Below the pieces are notes generated by a model that worked only from the letters and a program-made list of their open reading frames with translations, searched no databases and was not told the DNA's origin. Source: Chryseobacterium contaminans (GTDB lineage Bacteria > Bacteroidota > Bacteroidia > Flavobacteriales > Weeksellaceae). From it: a stretch of DNA of 36,541 nt. This document shows positions 1-8,681 of the stretch, in pieces; the stretch's first letter is position 1, and each line of letters starts with the position of its first letter. The DNA lies in NCBI RefSeq assembly GCF_001684955.1, contig NZ_MAYF01000201.1:1-36541 (forward strand), given 5' to 3'. A program made the translations under genes and the position numbers.

Positions 1-1139
1 AAAAGATACTCTTCATCTCATCATGGTTTCCTAATAAATTAGAACCTACCAACGGTAATTTTGTGCAGCGGCATGCGGAAGCCGTTTCATTATCTTGTGA
101 TGTTGAAATACTTCATGCCATTGGTAATTTTGACCAGGAAGAGCATTATGTTTATGATGACAAAATAATTAATGGTATCAGAACTTTAATTATTTATTAT
201 AGAAACTCAAACAATCCGGTTCAGAACTTTTTAAGAAGGATGAGAGCTTATTTAAATGGGTTTTCAAAGCTGAACAGGCCGGATTTGATACATGCTAACG
301 TTCTCCATAATAATATGCTGTTTGCTGTTTATCTGAAGAAAAAATTTAAAATTCCATTTGTTGTAACAGAGCACTGGACGGCTTTACAAAAGCAGAATCT
401 TTCTAAAACGTCAGGTAATATTAAACGTATTGCAAAATACATTGCTAAACATGCAGAGTATATTTTACCCGTAAGCTATAATCTGCTGGAAAGCTTGAAA
501 GAATTGGGGATCACAACCCCTATGAAAGTAATTTCCAATGTGGTAGATACTGATGTTTTTACCATTCAATCTAAAACCGAAGTATCAGATCATGTGAAAT
601 TTCTTCATATATCAAGTTTAATTCCCCGTAAAAGGCCCAAGGATATCATTAATGCAGTTTATCTGTTATATCAAAACGGATATAAGGTGAGCCTGGAAAT
701 AGGTGGTGATGGCGATACTGAATCCCTGATAGCTTTGGTTAAAAGCTTATCTGCTGAAAAGTATATACAGGTTTTCGATGCGATAAGTTATGCTGAAGTT
801 GCTGAAAAAATGCAAAATTCAGATTATTTTATCTTATTCAGTGAAAATGAAACCCAGGGATGTGTTATTTTAGAGTCTTATGCATGTGGAAAGCCGGTAA
901 TTTCAACAAAAGTTGGAGGAGCAGCAGAGTTTATTATAGACGGTTTGGGAATTGGAATTGAAAAAGATAATACAGACCAGCTTTATGAAGCCCTGGAGAA
1001 AGTGTGCAGGCAGGAATATTTCTTTAAAAATGAATCTGAGATCAGAAAATTTTGCGTAGACAGATATTCCCGAAAGGCTATTGATCAGCAATTTACAGAA
1101 GTTTATAACGAAGTTCTTTCTAAAAATAAAACCTTGTGA
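1..1139 (+). CDS. Glycosyltransferase, family 4 type (5'-partial)
   Basis: Retaining GT-B glycosyltransferase, presumably adding a sugar to a cell-surface polysaccharide on the cytoplasmic side of the membrane. The reading frame is open to the window's left edge (codons start at base 3) and begins KILFISSWFP, the usual first beta strand of this family, so probably only two or three codons are missing; the internal GTG at 63 is not the real start. The C-terminal half has the nucleotide-sugar binding signature SENETQGCVILESYACGKPV with its E-x7-E spacing, preceded by an IGGDGD loop. The stop overlaps the GTG start of the flippase by four bases (GTGA), so the two are translationally coupled. Donor and acceptor cannot be told from sequence. 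Confidence 0.88.
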   Translation, partial: KILFISSWFPNKLEPTNGNFVQRHAEAVSLSCDVEILHAIGNFDQEEHYVYDDKIINGIRTLIIYYRNSNNPVQNFLRRMRAYLNGFSKLNRPDLIHANVLHNNMLFAVYLKKKFKIPFVVTEHWTALQKQNLSKTSGNIKRIAKYIAKHAEYILPVSYNLLESLKELGITTPMKVISNVVDTDVFTIQSKTEVSDHVKFLHISSLIPRKRPKDIINAVYLLYQNGYKVSLEIGGDGDTESLIALVKSLSAEKYIQVFDAISYAEVAEKMQNSDYFILFSENETQGCVILESYACGKPVISTKVGGAAEFIIDGLGIGIEKDNTDQLYEALEKVCRQEYFFKNESEIRKFCVDRYSRKAIDQQFTEVYNEVLSKNKTL

Positions 1140-2380
1140 AAAGCCTGAAAATTTTTTTAAGAAATTTCTTTAGCAATAGTGGTCATTACGTTTTCCTTTC
1201 CTTTCTTATTGCTAAAATTTCCAGTTTTCTGGGGTCTTTATTGATTATCAGATTACTGCCAGAGAACGAGTTTGGTGTTCTAAGCATTGTGCTTTCCGTT
1301 TTAACAATTTTTACCCCGTTTACGGGTTTTGGAAGTAGCCAGAGTCTGATGCGGTTTGGATCTATTTCATATGATAAAGAAGAAAAATTAAAAATCTCAT
1401 CTTACTTTTTTTTCAAAGGAATGTTACTTGAGCTGATCCTTATTATTCTGTTTTTGTTTGCTTCAGTATTCTATATTCATAAGTATGAAGATATCTTTAT
1501 CATTTTTATTGCCTGTGCTGTAAGACTTGGCGGGTTTTATTTTCTAAACCATATCCAGATTTTTTATAGAATCAGTGGAGAAAATCAGGTGTTTGCGAAA
1601 ATCAATAATGTAGTGAATATCGGGGGACTCCTATTGGTTTTAATACTTACTTATTTCTTTAAGTTTTACGGATATCTTATTGCTGTCAGCATTGCTCCTT
1701 ATCTATCTTTACTGTGGTTAAAAAAAGATATATATTCACATCGTGCATTCAGATTTCAAAATTATAAAGAGATGTGGAGATATGGAATTTTTACAGCTCT
1801 TACTTCTGTTACTTCAGATGCTTTATATTCATTGGATATCCTTCTGCTTGGATTTATGACGAATGAAAATGCTGTTGCCAATTATAGAACCGCTATTCTG
1901 ATCCCTTCAAATATTATCTTTTTGGCGACCAGTTTTCTACAGAGTGATTTTCCGATCCTTTCAAAGAACTTTAGAGACAAAAAATTCCTGCAGTCCTATG
2001 CAATAAATTTTAATAAGCTTTTTATTCCCATTTGTTTAGGAATTTTACTTTTCTTTTATCTATTTAAAAAGTATATTATTATTTTCTTCTTTGGAGAAAC
2101 ATATGTGGAGAATACAACATTATTTATGATTCTATCGGTAGGTTTCACATTAGGAATGCTAACCAGAAATTTATATGGAAACCTTTTGCCGGCAGTAGGG
2201 AAAGTAGAAATTAATACCTGGCTTGGCATTGGTTCACTTATATTTCTTGCAGTGCTTGCTTATATACTGGTTCCTCTTTATGGTACCATCGGAATGGGGA
2301 TTGCAATGACAGCCACATTGCTTGTTTCAGGTTTGGGATTTCTGTTTTTTTTCTTTTCCTACCTAAGGAAACTGCCTTAA
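1136..2380 (+). CDS. Polysaccharide flippase, Wzx/RfbX-like (MOP superfamily)
   Basis: Integral membrane protein of 414 residues with about 12 hydrophobic segments spread along its whole length and short charged loops, the profile of MATE/MOP-superfamily lipid-linked oligosaccharide flippases. The N-terminus shows the typical first helix with LGSLLIIRLLPENEFGVLS, where the E-x-G/Y-G motif of oligosaccharide flippases is recognisable. It would move undecaprenyl-linked repeat units from the inner to the outer leaflet. It starts with GTG inside the stop of the glycosyltransferase, so both belong to one operon and probably to a polysaccharide gene cluster lying to the left of the window. The exact polymer is unknown. 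Confidence 0.85.
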   Translation: MKSLKIFLRNFFSNSGHYVFLSFLIAKISSFLGSLLIIRLLPENEFGVLSIVLSVLTIFTPFTGFGSSQSLMRFGSISYDKEEKLKISSYFFFKGMLLELILIILFLFASVFYIHKYEDIFIIFIACAVRLGGFYFLNHIQIFYRISGENQVFAKINNVVNIGGLLLVLILTYFFKFYGYLIAVSIAPYLSLLWLKKDIYSHRAFRFQNYKEMWRYGIFTALTSVTSDALYSLDILLLGFMTNENAVANYRTAILIPSNIIFLATSFLQSDFPILSKNFRDKKFLQSYAINFNKLFIPICLGILLFFYLFKKYIIIFFFGETYVENTTLFMILSVGFTLGMLTRNLYGNLLPAVGKVEINTWLGIGSLIFLAVLAYILVPLYGTIGMGIAMTATLLVSGLGFLFFFFSYLRKLP

Positions 2381-2394
2381 TGATAAAATCTTTT

Positions 2395-2402
2395 TATCTT
2401 TG
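2395..2402 (+). promoter_or_regulatory. Candidate -7 promoter element (TATCTTTG)
   Basis: Perfect match to the Bacteroidetes -7 consensus TAnnTTTG, lying only five bases before the ATG of the lipoprotein gene. No convincing -33 TTTG is seen at 19-21 bases upstream. If used, the transcript would be leaderless or nearly so. Confidence 0.35.
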
Positions 2403-2407
2403 TTATA

Positions 2408-2914
2408 ATGAAAAATATCTTTCTTTATATCTTACTATTAAGTGGTGTGGTTATTAGCTGTGGAAGTGATGACGATTCTTTACAAAGAATCGATCAGATA
2501 CTGAATATTTATATGAAGTCTGATACCAATCCTGATTTATTAAATGCTAAGAAGAGTGGATCTTTTACCAGTTTTTCGGTAAATGATATGCTGGGTGACA
2601 AAGAAAATTCTCCTGTAACCACAATGCCTCTGAGAATGAGACAGGATTCTGTTTTTTATATCGAATATATTGGAGGAGCTCAAAGAAAGAAATTTGATTC
2701 TGCCGGTACCACTTATTATTCAAGGATGGCACTTACCTTAAACAGAACAGTTAATAATGCTCCACAGCCAGTGGTTACAGATATTCTTGAAATCCGCTAT
2801 AGAAATACACCGGAAGTATTCCAGGTTTCCGAGGTTTTATACAATAACAAATCTGTATTTACAAAAGGTGCGGGTACTCCCAATTCAATAAATAACGTGA
2901 CTATCACAAAATAG
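2408..2914 (+). CDS. Small hypothetical lipoprotein
   Basis: A 168-residue protein with a lipoprotein signal peptide: basic start, hydrophobic core, and the lipobox GVVISC with Cys18 as lipidation site, followed by GSDDDS. The acidic run directly after the cysteine resembles the surface-export signal described for Bacteroidetes lipoproteins, so it may be displayed outside. The mature part is beta-rich and has no motif I recognise; function unknown. It sits between the flippase and serS on the same strand, with 27 bases to the flippase stop. Its own -7 box suggests it need not belong to the polysaccharide operon. Confidence 0.72.
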   Translation: MKNIFLYILLLSGVVISCGSDDDSLQRIDQILNIYMKSDTNPDLLNAKKSGSFTSFSVNDMLGDKENSPVTTMPLRMRQDSVFYIEYIGGAQRKKFDSAGTTYYSRMALTLNRTVNNAPQPVVTDILEIRYRNTPEVFQVSEVLYNNKSVFTKGAGTPNSINNVTITK

Positions 2915-2977
2915 TTTTAAATTTGTAAAATTATTGGCCTATATTAGGCTGAATTTAATATTTAACATCTAAATAAA

Positions 2978-4246
2978 ATGTTACAAGTCAATTTTTTACG
3001 CGACAATAAAGAACGCGTTTTAGAAGGTCTTAAAAAAAGACAATTCAAGAATCTTGAGTTGGTAGACGATGCTATTGCTACTGACGACGAAAGAAAAAGA
3101 ATCCAGTTTGAATTAGATTCCCAGCTTTCCGAGATCAATAAAATCTCCAAAGAAATTGGACTTTTAATGAAGGAAGGAAAGAAAGAAGAAGCGGAATCAG
3201 CAAAATCTAAAACAGCACAATACAAAGAGTCGAGTTCAGAATTGAAATCCCAGTTGGAAGTAAAAGAAACTGAATTATTAAACATTCTGTACCAGCTTCC
3301 CAACATTCCAAATGAATTGGTAAAAAGCGGTGCTTCTGCTGATGATAATGAGATTATTTTCCAGTCTCATACAGTAGAAGGTCTTGGTGAAGGCGCTATC
3401 CCTCACTGGGAACTGGCTAAAAAATATAATCTTATTGATTTTGAACTAGGAGTAAAAATTGCTGGAGCAGGTTTCCCTGTTTATTTAGGAAAAGGAGCAA
3501 GGCTGCAAAGAGCTTTAGTGCAGTATTTCCTGGATAAAAATGTAGAGAAAGGATATACAGAAGTAAACCCGCCTCATGTTGTGAATGAAGCTTCAGGTTT
3601 TGGTACAGGACAGCTACCTGATAAAGAAGGTCAAATGTATTATATCAACGAAGATAAATTATATCTGATTCCTACTGCAGAAGTTCCTGTAACGAACCTT
3701 TATCGTGATGTATTATTGGATGAAAAAGATCTTCCGATTAAAAATACAGCTTTCTCACAATGCTACAGAAGAGAAGCGGGAAGCTATGGTGCTCATGTAA
3801 GAGGTTTGAACCGTCTTCACCAATTTGAAAAAGTAGAAATTGTAAGAATTGAAAAACCTGAAAATTCTTATGCTGTATTGGAAGAAATGGTAGAACATAT
3901 CAAGGAAATTCTTACAGATCTTGAGCTTCCATTCAGAGTATTAAGACTTTGTGGTGGAGATACAGGTTTTGCGTCTGCCATGACGTATGACTTTGAAGTA
4001 TGGAGTGCAGCTCAGGAAATGTGGTTAGAAGTAAGTTCTGTTTCCAATTTTGAAACATTTCAGGCTAACAGGTTGAAGTGCCGTTATAAAGCTGATGGTA
4101 AATCTCAATTGGTTCACACTCTGAACGGATCTGCAATGGCATTGCCAAGAATTATGGCTGCATTATTGGAAAACAACCAAACTGCAGAAGGAATTAAACT
4201 TCCTAAGAAGATTGCTGAATACGCGAGATTCGATATTATTAACTAA
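2978..4246 (+). CDS. serS: Serine--tRNA ligase
   Basis: Class II aminoacyl-tRNA synthetase that charges tRNA-Ser (and tRNA-Sec where present) in the cytosol. The first 105 or so residues form the long antiparallel coiled-coil arm that grips the tRNA's extra arm. The catalytic domain carries TAEVPVTN (serine pocket), motif 2 in CYRREAG followed by GLNRLHQFEKVE, and motif 3 in NGSAMALPRIMAALLE near residue 383. Length (422) is standard for the family. The start MLQVNFLRDNKERV matches the usual SerRS N-terminus. It is followed by a strong terminator and appears to be a single-gene unit. Confidence 0.97.
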   Translation: MLQVNFLRDNKERVLEGLKKRQFKNLELVDDAIATDDERKRIQFELDSQLSEINKISKEIGLLMKEGKKEEAESAKSKTAQYKESSSELKSQLEVKETELLNILYQLPNIPNELVKSGASADDNEIIFQSHTVEGLGEGAIPHWELAKKYNLIDFELGVKIAGAGFPVYLGKGARLQRALVQYFLDKNVEKGYTEVNPPHVVNEASGFGTGQLPDKEGQMYYINEDKLYLIPTAEVPVTNLYRDVLLDEKDLPIKNTAFSQCYRREAGSYGAHVRGLNRLHQFEKVEIVRIEKPENSYAVLEEMVEHIKEILTDLELPFRVLRLCGGDTGFASAMTYDFEVWSAAQEMWLEVSSVSNFETFQANRLKCRYKADGKSQLVHTLNGSAMALPRIMAALLENNQTAEGIKLPKKIAEYARFDIIN

Positions 4247-4265
4247 TAGAGTATAATTCAAAATA

Positions 4266-4292
4266 AAAACCCACTGGATTTCAGTGGGTTTT
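4266..4292. terminator. Bidirectional rho-independent terminator after serS
   Basis: Perfect 11-bp inverted repeat AAAACCCACTG / CAGTGGGTTTT with loop GATTT. T-runs form on both strands, so it serves serS on the plus strand and the convergent lipoprotein gene on the minus strand. Confidence 0.9.
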
Positions 4293-4297
4293 GTTGT

Positions 4298-5041
4298 TTA
4301 TTCAGTGATGATGACAATCTTTTTATCCGCATTTTTCAATTTTGAATCCTTGTCATCCATTGCTTTCAGATCGTATTCTACTCTTACTGAATAGTCATCA
4401 ACCTGTTTTAGCCAGTCATGTTTGCCGGTGATGGATTTTATTTTGGTTTCAAACTTTAAAGTAGTTCCTATATTTTTGAGAAACATCATCATCATCCCTT
4501 CCATTTTTTCTGTTTCTTCTTTTGATCCTTGAGATCGAAGCACTTCTTCAATATTTTTAACATTGAAAAAATCCGTATTAATGGTTAAGGTTTTTCCATC
4601 CCAGGTATTGAGGATATTTTGATCAAAGGGTAATTTTTCGTCTTTATTGAAATTCTTAATAACTTCATAATCTTTTGGGGTGATGCGATCTAACTTGAAG
4701 GAGAATCCAGCAGGCGTGGGTTTATGATCTTCTTTTGTAGACTTTATAAAAATCTTTTTTATGATCCTGATTGTATCCTGATTTTCTGTTTTCAGTTTTC
4801 CTTCTTTCTTGAGAAGATCATACATGCTTGTCCATACCGTTGGAAATCTTTCCAGTTCCTTAAACTTGTCTTGTTTTAATGAATCTGGTGTCATAGCCTG
4901 CATTTCTGCCATAAACTCTCGGGTATCTACATCAGTAACCATAGATGCTGCAGAATCTTTATGATAGGTTATTTCAGTATTAATGGTACAGGATTGTAGG
5001 GTAAACAGACTTATTAAAAATAAGACGATTATTTTCTTCAT
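4298..5041 (-). CDS. Hypothetical lipoprotein at the end of the cco operon
   Basis: A 247-residue exported protein with a clear lipoprotein signal (MKKIIVLFLISLFTLQSC, lipobox LQSC, Cys18). The mature region is polar and lysine-rich, with a short methionine run (EGMMMMFL) around residues 187-194, and no domain I can name. It begins 20 bases after the SafE-like gene on the same strand and is the last gene before the bidirectional terminator, so it is most likely co-transcribed with the oxidase assembly genes. The position suggests, but does not show, a link to respiration; function unknown. Confidence 0.72.
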   Translation of the reverse strand: MKKIIVLFLISLFTLQSCTINTEITYHKDSAASMVTDVDTREFMAEMQAMTPDSLKQDKFKELERFPTVWTSMYDLLKKEGKLKTENQDTIRIIKKIFIKSTKEDHKPTPAGFSFKLDRITPKDYEVIKNFNKDEKLPFDQNILNTWDGKTLTINTDFFNVKNIEEVLRSQGSKEETEKMEGMMMMFLKNIGTTLKFETKIKSITGKHDWLKQVDDYSVRVEYDLKAMDDKDSKLKNADKKIVIITE

Positions 5042-5061
5042 GGTATTATAGTAAATTCTAA

Positions 5062-5787
5062 TTAATGGCAGTTAACCGCTCCGTTGGGATCTTTTGAAAT
5101 AGTCATGGCTTCGGCTTTTGGAGATACATAAGGAATACCCAATTCCAGGCCTCTGAGAATGAAAAGCCCACCTAAAATAATCATAATGATAGGAACTGCC
5201 TTTAAAACTTTGGTTCTGAAGGCCTGATTCATAAGGTTTCCGGCCAGAACGATGGCAAACATGAATGGAAGGGTTCCCAAACCAAATAAAGCCATATATA
5301 AGGCTCCCTGCCATATTCCTCCGCCGGCGAGACTTGCCGTAAGAGCCATATAAACCATTCCGCATGGTAAGAAGCCATTTAAAATTCCGGTTGTAAATCT
5401 TGAACGGTAATCTGCCTTTTGAAGCACACGTCCTAAATTTGATTTTACAGAATATAAAAACTTAGACAGAAAAGGAATTTTAGAAGCAAAATCTTTCCCG
5501 CCAAATGAAAATAACGCCATAACGATAAGCAGAACGCCTGCCGTGATAGTTAGATATTTCTGAAATCCAGCCATCTCAAATCCCTGTCCTATAATTCCGA
5601 GAAGCGCACCTAATAATGAATAGGTGAAGATTCTTCCGAACTGATAGGTAAGATTCTGAAGATAAAAATTGGCTGCCTGTTTTTTGGTTAATCCCATCGA
5701 TAAAGCAATAGGTCCACACATTCCGATACAGTGAAAACCGGAAGCAAAGCCTAAAGCAATAGCCGATACAATAAGTCCTATTTCCAT
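5062..5787 (-). CDS. SafE/UreH-like membrane protein of the cco operon
   Basis: Polytopic inner-membrane protein of about six helices in the sulfite exporter TauE/SafE, UreH-like (DsbD_2) group. Two duplicated half motifs are visible: GFHCIGMCGP at residues 17-26 and GFLPCGMVYM in the middle. These glycine-rich segments with paired Cys/His/Met would suit metal or thiol chemistry; the protein also ends in NCH. Genes of this family commonly follow ccoGH/fixGH in Bacteroidetes, where a role in copper or redox supply to the cbb3 oxidase is suspected. Its start overlaps the end of ccoH by ten bases, so translation is coupled. The actual substrate is not known. Confidence 0.8.
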   Translation of the reverse strand: MEIGLIVSAIALGFASGFHCIGMCGPIALSMGLTKKQAANFYLQNLTYQFGRIFTYSLLGALLGIIGQGFEMAGFQKYLTITAGVLLIVMALFSFGGKDFASKIPFLSKFLYSVKSNLGRVLQKADYRSRFTTGILNGFLPCGMVYMALTASLAGGGIWQGALYMALFGLGTLPFMFAIVLAGNLMNQAFRTKVLKAVPIIMIILGGLFILRGLELGIPYVSPKAEAMTISKDPNGAVNCH

Positions 5788-6230
5788 ATCACATCATAAT
5801 CCATTCTATAGTCTGTTTTGTCTTTTGTCCAGCTCAGTCTCAAAGTATAATTCCCCATTTTTAATACCTGTGCAGGGATGATGAATGAATGGCTGTCGTC
5901 AAGCTCTACAGATTTTTTGATGTCTAAATTCTGGTCGTCGGTTCTGTTTAAAACAAATTTTACCGTAGTGTTTGAATGAGTATAATCTTTTGGGAATATG
6001 ATTTTAATTCCATTGGTGTTCTGGCTGTACACAGGTTTTTCCTGAAGCTCATCGGCTCTTTTTTTGGAATCAATTACATCCTGATACTGTAGTTCCTCTT
6101 CGTAATAATTATCGGTTACCATTTCAGAGTTCTTTTGCCCGTTCGGGAAAAGAAACATCATGGATAATATAAAAATAATAAACGCTGCTAATGCAATTAC
6201 AACACCGTGTCCCCAACTTAAGTTCTTCAT
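5778..6230 (-). CDS. ccoH: FixH/CcoH-family cbb3 oxidase assembly protein
   Basis: A 150-residue protein with one N-terminal membrane anchor (residues about 9-29, VVIALAAFIIFILSMMF) and a periplasmic beta-rich domain, the architecture of FixH/CcoH. The segment SEMVTDNYYEEELQYQ after the anchor is the characteristic FixH stretch, where 'V-x-x-N-Y-Y' is typical. CcoH assists late assembly and stability of the cbb3 oxidase. It lies nine bases after ccoG and overlaps the SafE-like gene, forming a tight three-gene block. Confidence 0.9.
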   Translation of the reverse strand: MKNLSWGHGVVIALAAFIIFILSMMFLFPNGQKNSEMVTDNYYEEELQYQDVIDSKKRADELQEKPVYSQNTNGIKIIFPKDYTHSNTTVKFVLNRTDDQNLDIKKSVELDDSHSFIIPAQVLKMGNYTLRLSWTKDKTDYRMDYDVIWK

Positions 6231-6239
6231 TTTTTCTAT

Positions 6240-7694
6240 TTAAAATTGCAGTTTGAATGGTCCTTCAAAATAAGTTTGATAAGAATCGATAAGCTTACCT
6301 TTCATATCGTAAACACCGATCGTAATGTTCTGTTTGGAAAGTTTCATTTCATCTTCCGGGAAGCTGATATTAATTGTTCCTTTGGAAATTTTATCCCTGT
6401 CTACAGGAATTTTACTTGAAGCACTATAAGTGATCTCCCCATGAGCCGGTGCAATTACTTTGATGGTAACTATTTTCTTCTCATTGGTTTTATTCAGGAA
6501 GGTATAATTATAAGTATTGATAATTTTTCCTTCTTTCACGAAGAATGTGCTTCCTGCAGGTTTAATGAATTTAGCTTCCATTTCCCCACGGCTGTAAAGA
6601 AGATACCCTAAGAATCCTACCAGAAGGAATAAGAAAATACTGAATCCTTTCATTCTTCCGGTAAATTTGAATGGAGTTTCTTTCTCAATTTCATTCTCGG
6701 AAGCATATCTGATAAGGCCTTTAGGAAGACCTACTTTTTCCATTACTTCATCGCAGGCATCAATACATGCAGTACAGTTGATACACTCAAGCTGTTGCCC
6801 ATCTCTGATATCAATTCCGGTAGGGCATACCACCACGCACTGATGGCAATCAATACAGTCCCCTTTACCGGCAGCTTTTCTGTCTTCTCCTTTTCTCCAT
6901 TTTGCTCTGTTTTCTCCTCTTTTGAAATCATAGAAAACATTAATGGTATCTTTATCAATTAATACTCCCTGAAGTCTGCCGTAAGGACAAACCAATGTAC
7001 ATACCTGCTCTCTGAACCATGCAAATACAAAGTAAAAGGCAGCGGTAAGAAGAATCATGACGATAAAATTGGTAGGATGCGCAAAAGGTCCTTCGGAAAC
7101 AATTTTAAATACTTCTTCATAGCCCACGATATACATGAACATAAAGTGAGTAATGATTAATGAAATAACAATGTAAACAGACCATTTCAAGGTTCTTTTC
7201 CAGATCTTCTCGCTGTTCCACTCCTGTCTGTCCAGCTTCATTTGCTTGTTTCGGTCACCTTCAATCAGATATTCGATTTTACGGAAGATGGATTCCATAA
7301 AAATTGTCTGAGGACATATCCACCCGCAGAAAATTCTTCCGAATGCAATCGTAAAAACGATAATAAAGATTAATGATGCGATAGCACCTAAAGTCAGGAT
7401 AAAAAAGTCTTGTGGATAGAAAGGCTGTCCGAAGATGAAAAATTCTCTGTCTATCACGTTGAACATCAGCAATGGGTTACCATTGATCTTGATGAACGGT
7501 AATGTAAAATAAATAATTAATAATAAATAGCTTACAAGATTTCTATAGTTGGTATACTTTCCTTTAGGTTTTCTTGGAAATACCCATTTTCTCTTACCGG
7601 ATTGCTCCATTGTCCCTATAGAATCTCTGTAAGTTTCAGGGTCCAGAACCTGTCCCTGTCCGCCTCGTACTTCTATTTCTTCTATGTCTGACAT
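6240..7694 (-). CDS. ccoG: Cytochrome c oxidase accessory protein CcoG (FixG, RdxA/RdxB family)
   Basis: Membrane iron-sulfur protein of 484 residues required for copper handling in cbb3 oxidase biogenesis. Several transmembrane helices carry the FCGWICPQTIFMES and CTLVCPYGRLQG motifs. They are followed by a ferredoxin-like segment with two four-cysteine clusters (CIDCHQCVVVCP and CINCTACIDACD), then one more helix (about residues 348-365) and a C-terminal Ig-like periplasmic domain. The order matches FixG/CcoG. It is separated from ccoP by a strong hairpin, so it may be transcribed at a lower level or from another promoter. Confidence 0.95.
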   Translation of the reverse strand: MSDIEEIEVRGGQGQVLDPETYRDSIGTMEQSGKRKWVFPRKPKGKYTNYRNLVSYLLLIIYFTLPFIKINGNPLLMFNVIDREFFIFGQPFYPQDFFILTLGAIASLIFIIVFTIAFGRIFCGWICPQTIFMESIFRKIEYLIEGDRNKQMKLDRQEWNSEKIWKRTLKWSVYIVISLIITHFMFMYIVGYEEVFKIVSEGPFAHPTNFIVMILLTAAFYFVFAWFREQVCTLVCPYGRLQGVLIDKDTINVFYDFKRGENRAKWRKGEDRKAAGKGDCIDCHQCVVVCPTGIDIRDGQQLECINCTACIDACDEVMEKVGLPKGLIRYASENEIEKETPFKFTGRMKGFSIFLFLLVGFLGYLLYSRGEMEAKFIKPAGSTFFVKEGKIINTYNYTFLNKTNEKKIVTIKVIAPAHGEITYSASSKIPVDRDKISKGTINISFPEDEMKLSKQNITIGVYDMKGKLIDSYQTYFEGPFKLQF

Positions 7695-7716
7695 ATTGTG
7701 ATATATTTAAAAAAGA

Positions 7717-7765
7717 AAAAACATAATTCGTTACTATTTTTAAGGTAATAACAAATTATGTTTTT
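7717..7765 (-). terminator. Terminator/attenuator hairpin between ccoP and ccoG
   Basis: Outer inverted repeat AAAAACATAATT (7717-7728) with AATTATGTTTTT (7754-7765), plus an inner TTAC/GTAA pair. It ends in a T-run in either direction. It lies in the 95-base gap between ccoP and ccoG, so on the minus strand it would stop or reduce transcription after ccoP. AT-rich stem, so strength is uncertain. Confidence 0.7.
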
Positions 7766-7789
7766 TTCATATGTTTCTAATTTTTTAAA

Positions 7790-8671
7790 TTATTCTTTTT
7801 CCCAGTGTGCTTCAGTTCCCTGAGGAGCTGCTCCTCCTTGAGCCTGAGTCACTGGTGGTAATTCCTGGTTGATGTGATATACATAGGCTGCAATCTTTTC
7901 AATTTCAGCTCCAGAAACTTCTCCGTTTTTACCGAATGGTCTCATTGCAGGGTTGGTAGGAGAACCATTCCAGTCCATGTGGAATACGTTTTTGAATAAC
8001 GTTTTCTCAGGCTGGTTGATCCAGTAGTTATCTGTCAAGTTTGGACCGATACCTCCACTACCATCTTCTTTGTGACAAGATGCACAGTTTGTTTTGAATA
8101 ATTCTTTCCCTTCTGCAATATTATCCGCTGAATATTTAGCAGTTTCAATCGTTACAGGAGGCTGGCTTTCTTCATAAGCTTTGATACTTGCCAATTGCTC
8201 TTTATATTCTTTTTCATATTCGCTTAACGGGTGAGCGAAATCTGTAAATGAATACGCTGCAATATATACAATACAAAAAGCAGTCCCAAAATAGAATAAA
8301 CCTACCCACCATTTTGGTAATTGGTTATCCAACTCCATGATTCCATCGAAACCGTGGTCGATAAGGATATCTTTTTCTTCAGTATCAGATTGCTTTTTGA
8401 AGGCAGCTGCATACATTCTTTTGAAGAAAGGAATTTTCTTTTCAGCTAAATAAGCCGCTTTCTCTTCCGGAGATAGTTTTTTGAATTTGTTGTTTTCAAT
8501 CAAATCTCCAATAGCACTGTGGATAAAGGCAAGGATACTACCAATAACAACAGTTCCCCAGAAGTAAGGCGAAGCTAGGAACGCGTAGCTCTGCACAAAC
8601 AAATAATAAAAAACTATTAAAAGTCCGATTATTATCAAGATGTTTACAACAACAGGTGTTCTTTGTTTCAT
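7790..8671 (-). CDS. ccoP: cbb3 oxidase subunit CcoP, single-haem form
   Basis: Membrane-anchored c-type cytochrome that passes electrons to the CcoN catalytic core. Two N-terminal hydrophobic segments lie at residues 8-50. The CcoP_N signature (DHGFDGIMELDNQLPKWW then a helix) is at 105-140, and there is a single cytochrome c domain with Cys196-Ala-Ser-Cys199-His200 and a likely axial Met243 in AMRPFG. Classical proteobacterial CcoP carries two CxxCH sites; here there is one. The C-terminus is rich in Pro/Gln/Ala/Gly. It starts ten bases after ccoQ and is the last gene before the internal terminator. Confidence 0.92.
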   Translation of the reverse strand: MKQRTPVVVNILIIIGLLIVFYYLFVQSYAFLASPYFWGTVVIGSILAFIHSAIGDLIENNKFKKLSPEEKAAYLAEKKIPFFKRMYAAAFKKQSDTEEKDILIDHGFDGIMELDNQLPKWWVGLFYFGTAFCIVYIAAYSFTDFAHPLSEYEKEYKEQLASIKAYEESQPPVTIETAKYSADNIAEGKELFKTNCASCHKEDGSGGIGPNLTDNYWINQPEKTLFKNVFHMDWNGSPTNPAMRPFGKNGEVSGAEIEKIAAYVYHINQELPPVTQAQGGAAPQGTEAHWEKE

Positions 8672-8681
8672 AAAAAATAGT

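Noticed and set aside
63..65. GTG at 63 as start of the glycosyltransferase
   Set aside because: The frame is open to the window edge and the upstream codons encode the conserved first strand of the family.
2922..2952. Promoter of serS (TTTG at 2922, TAGGCTGA 19 bases later)
   Set aside because: The spacing is right but the -7 part agrees with TAnnTTTG only at the TA, so it is too weak to list.
7790..8671. CcoP as a truncated pseudogene because one CxxCH is missing
   Set aside because: Frame, CcoP_N signature, membrane anchors and the remaining cytochrome domain are intact; single-haem forms fit the Bacteroidetes pattern.
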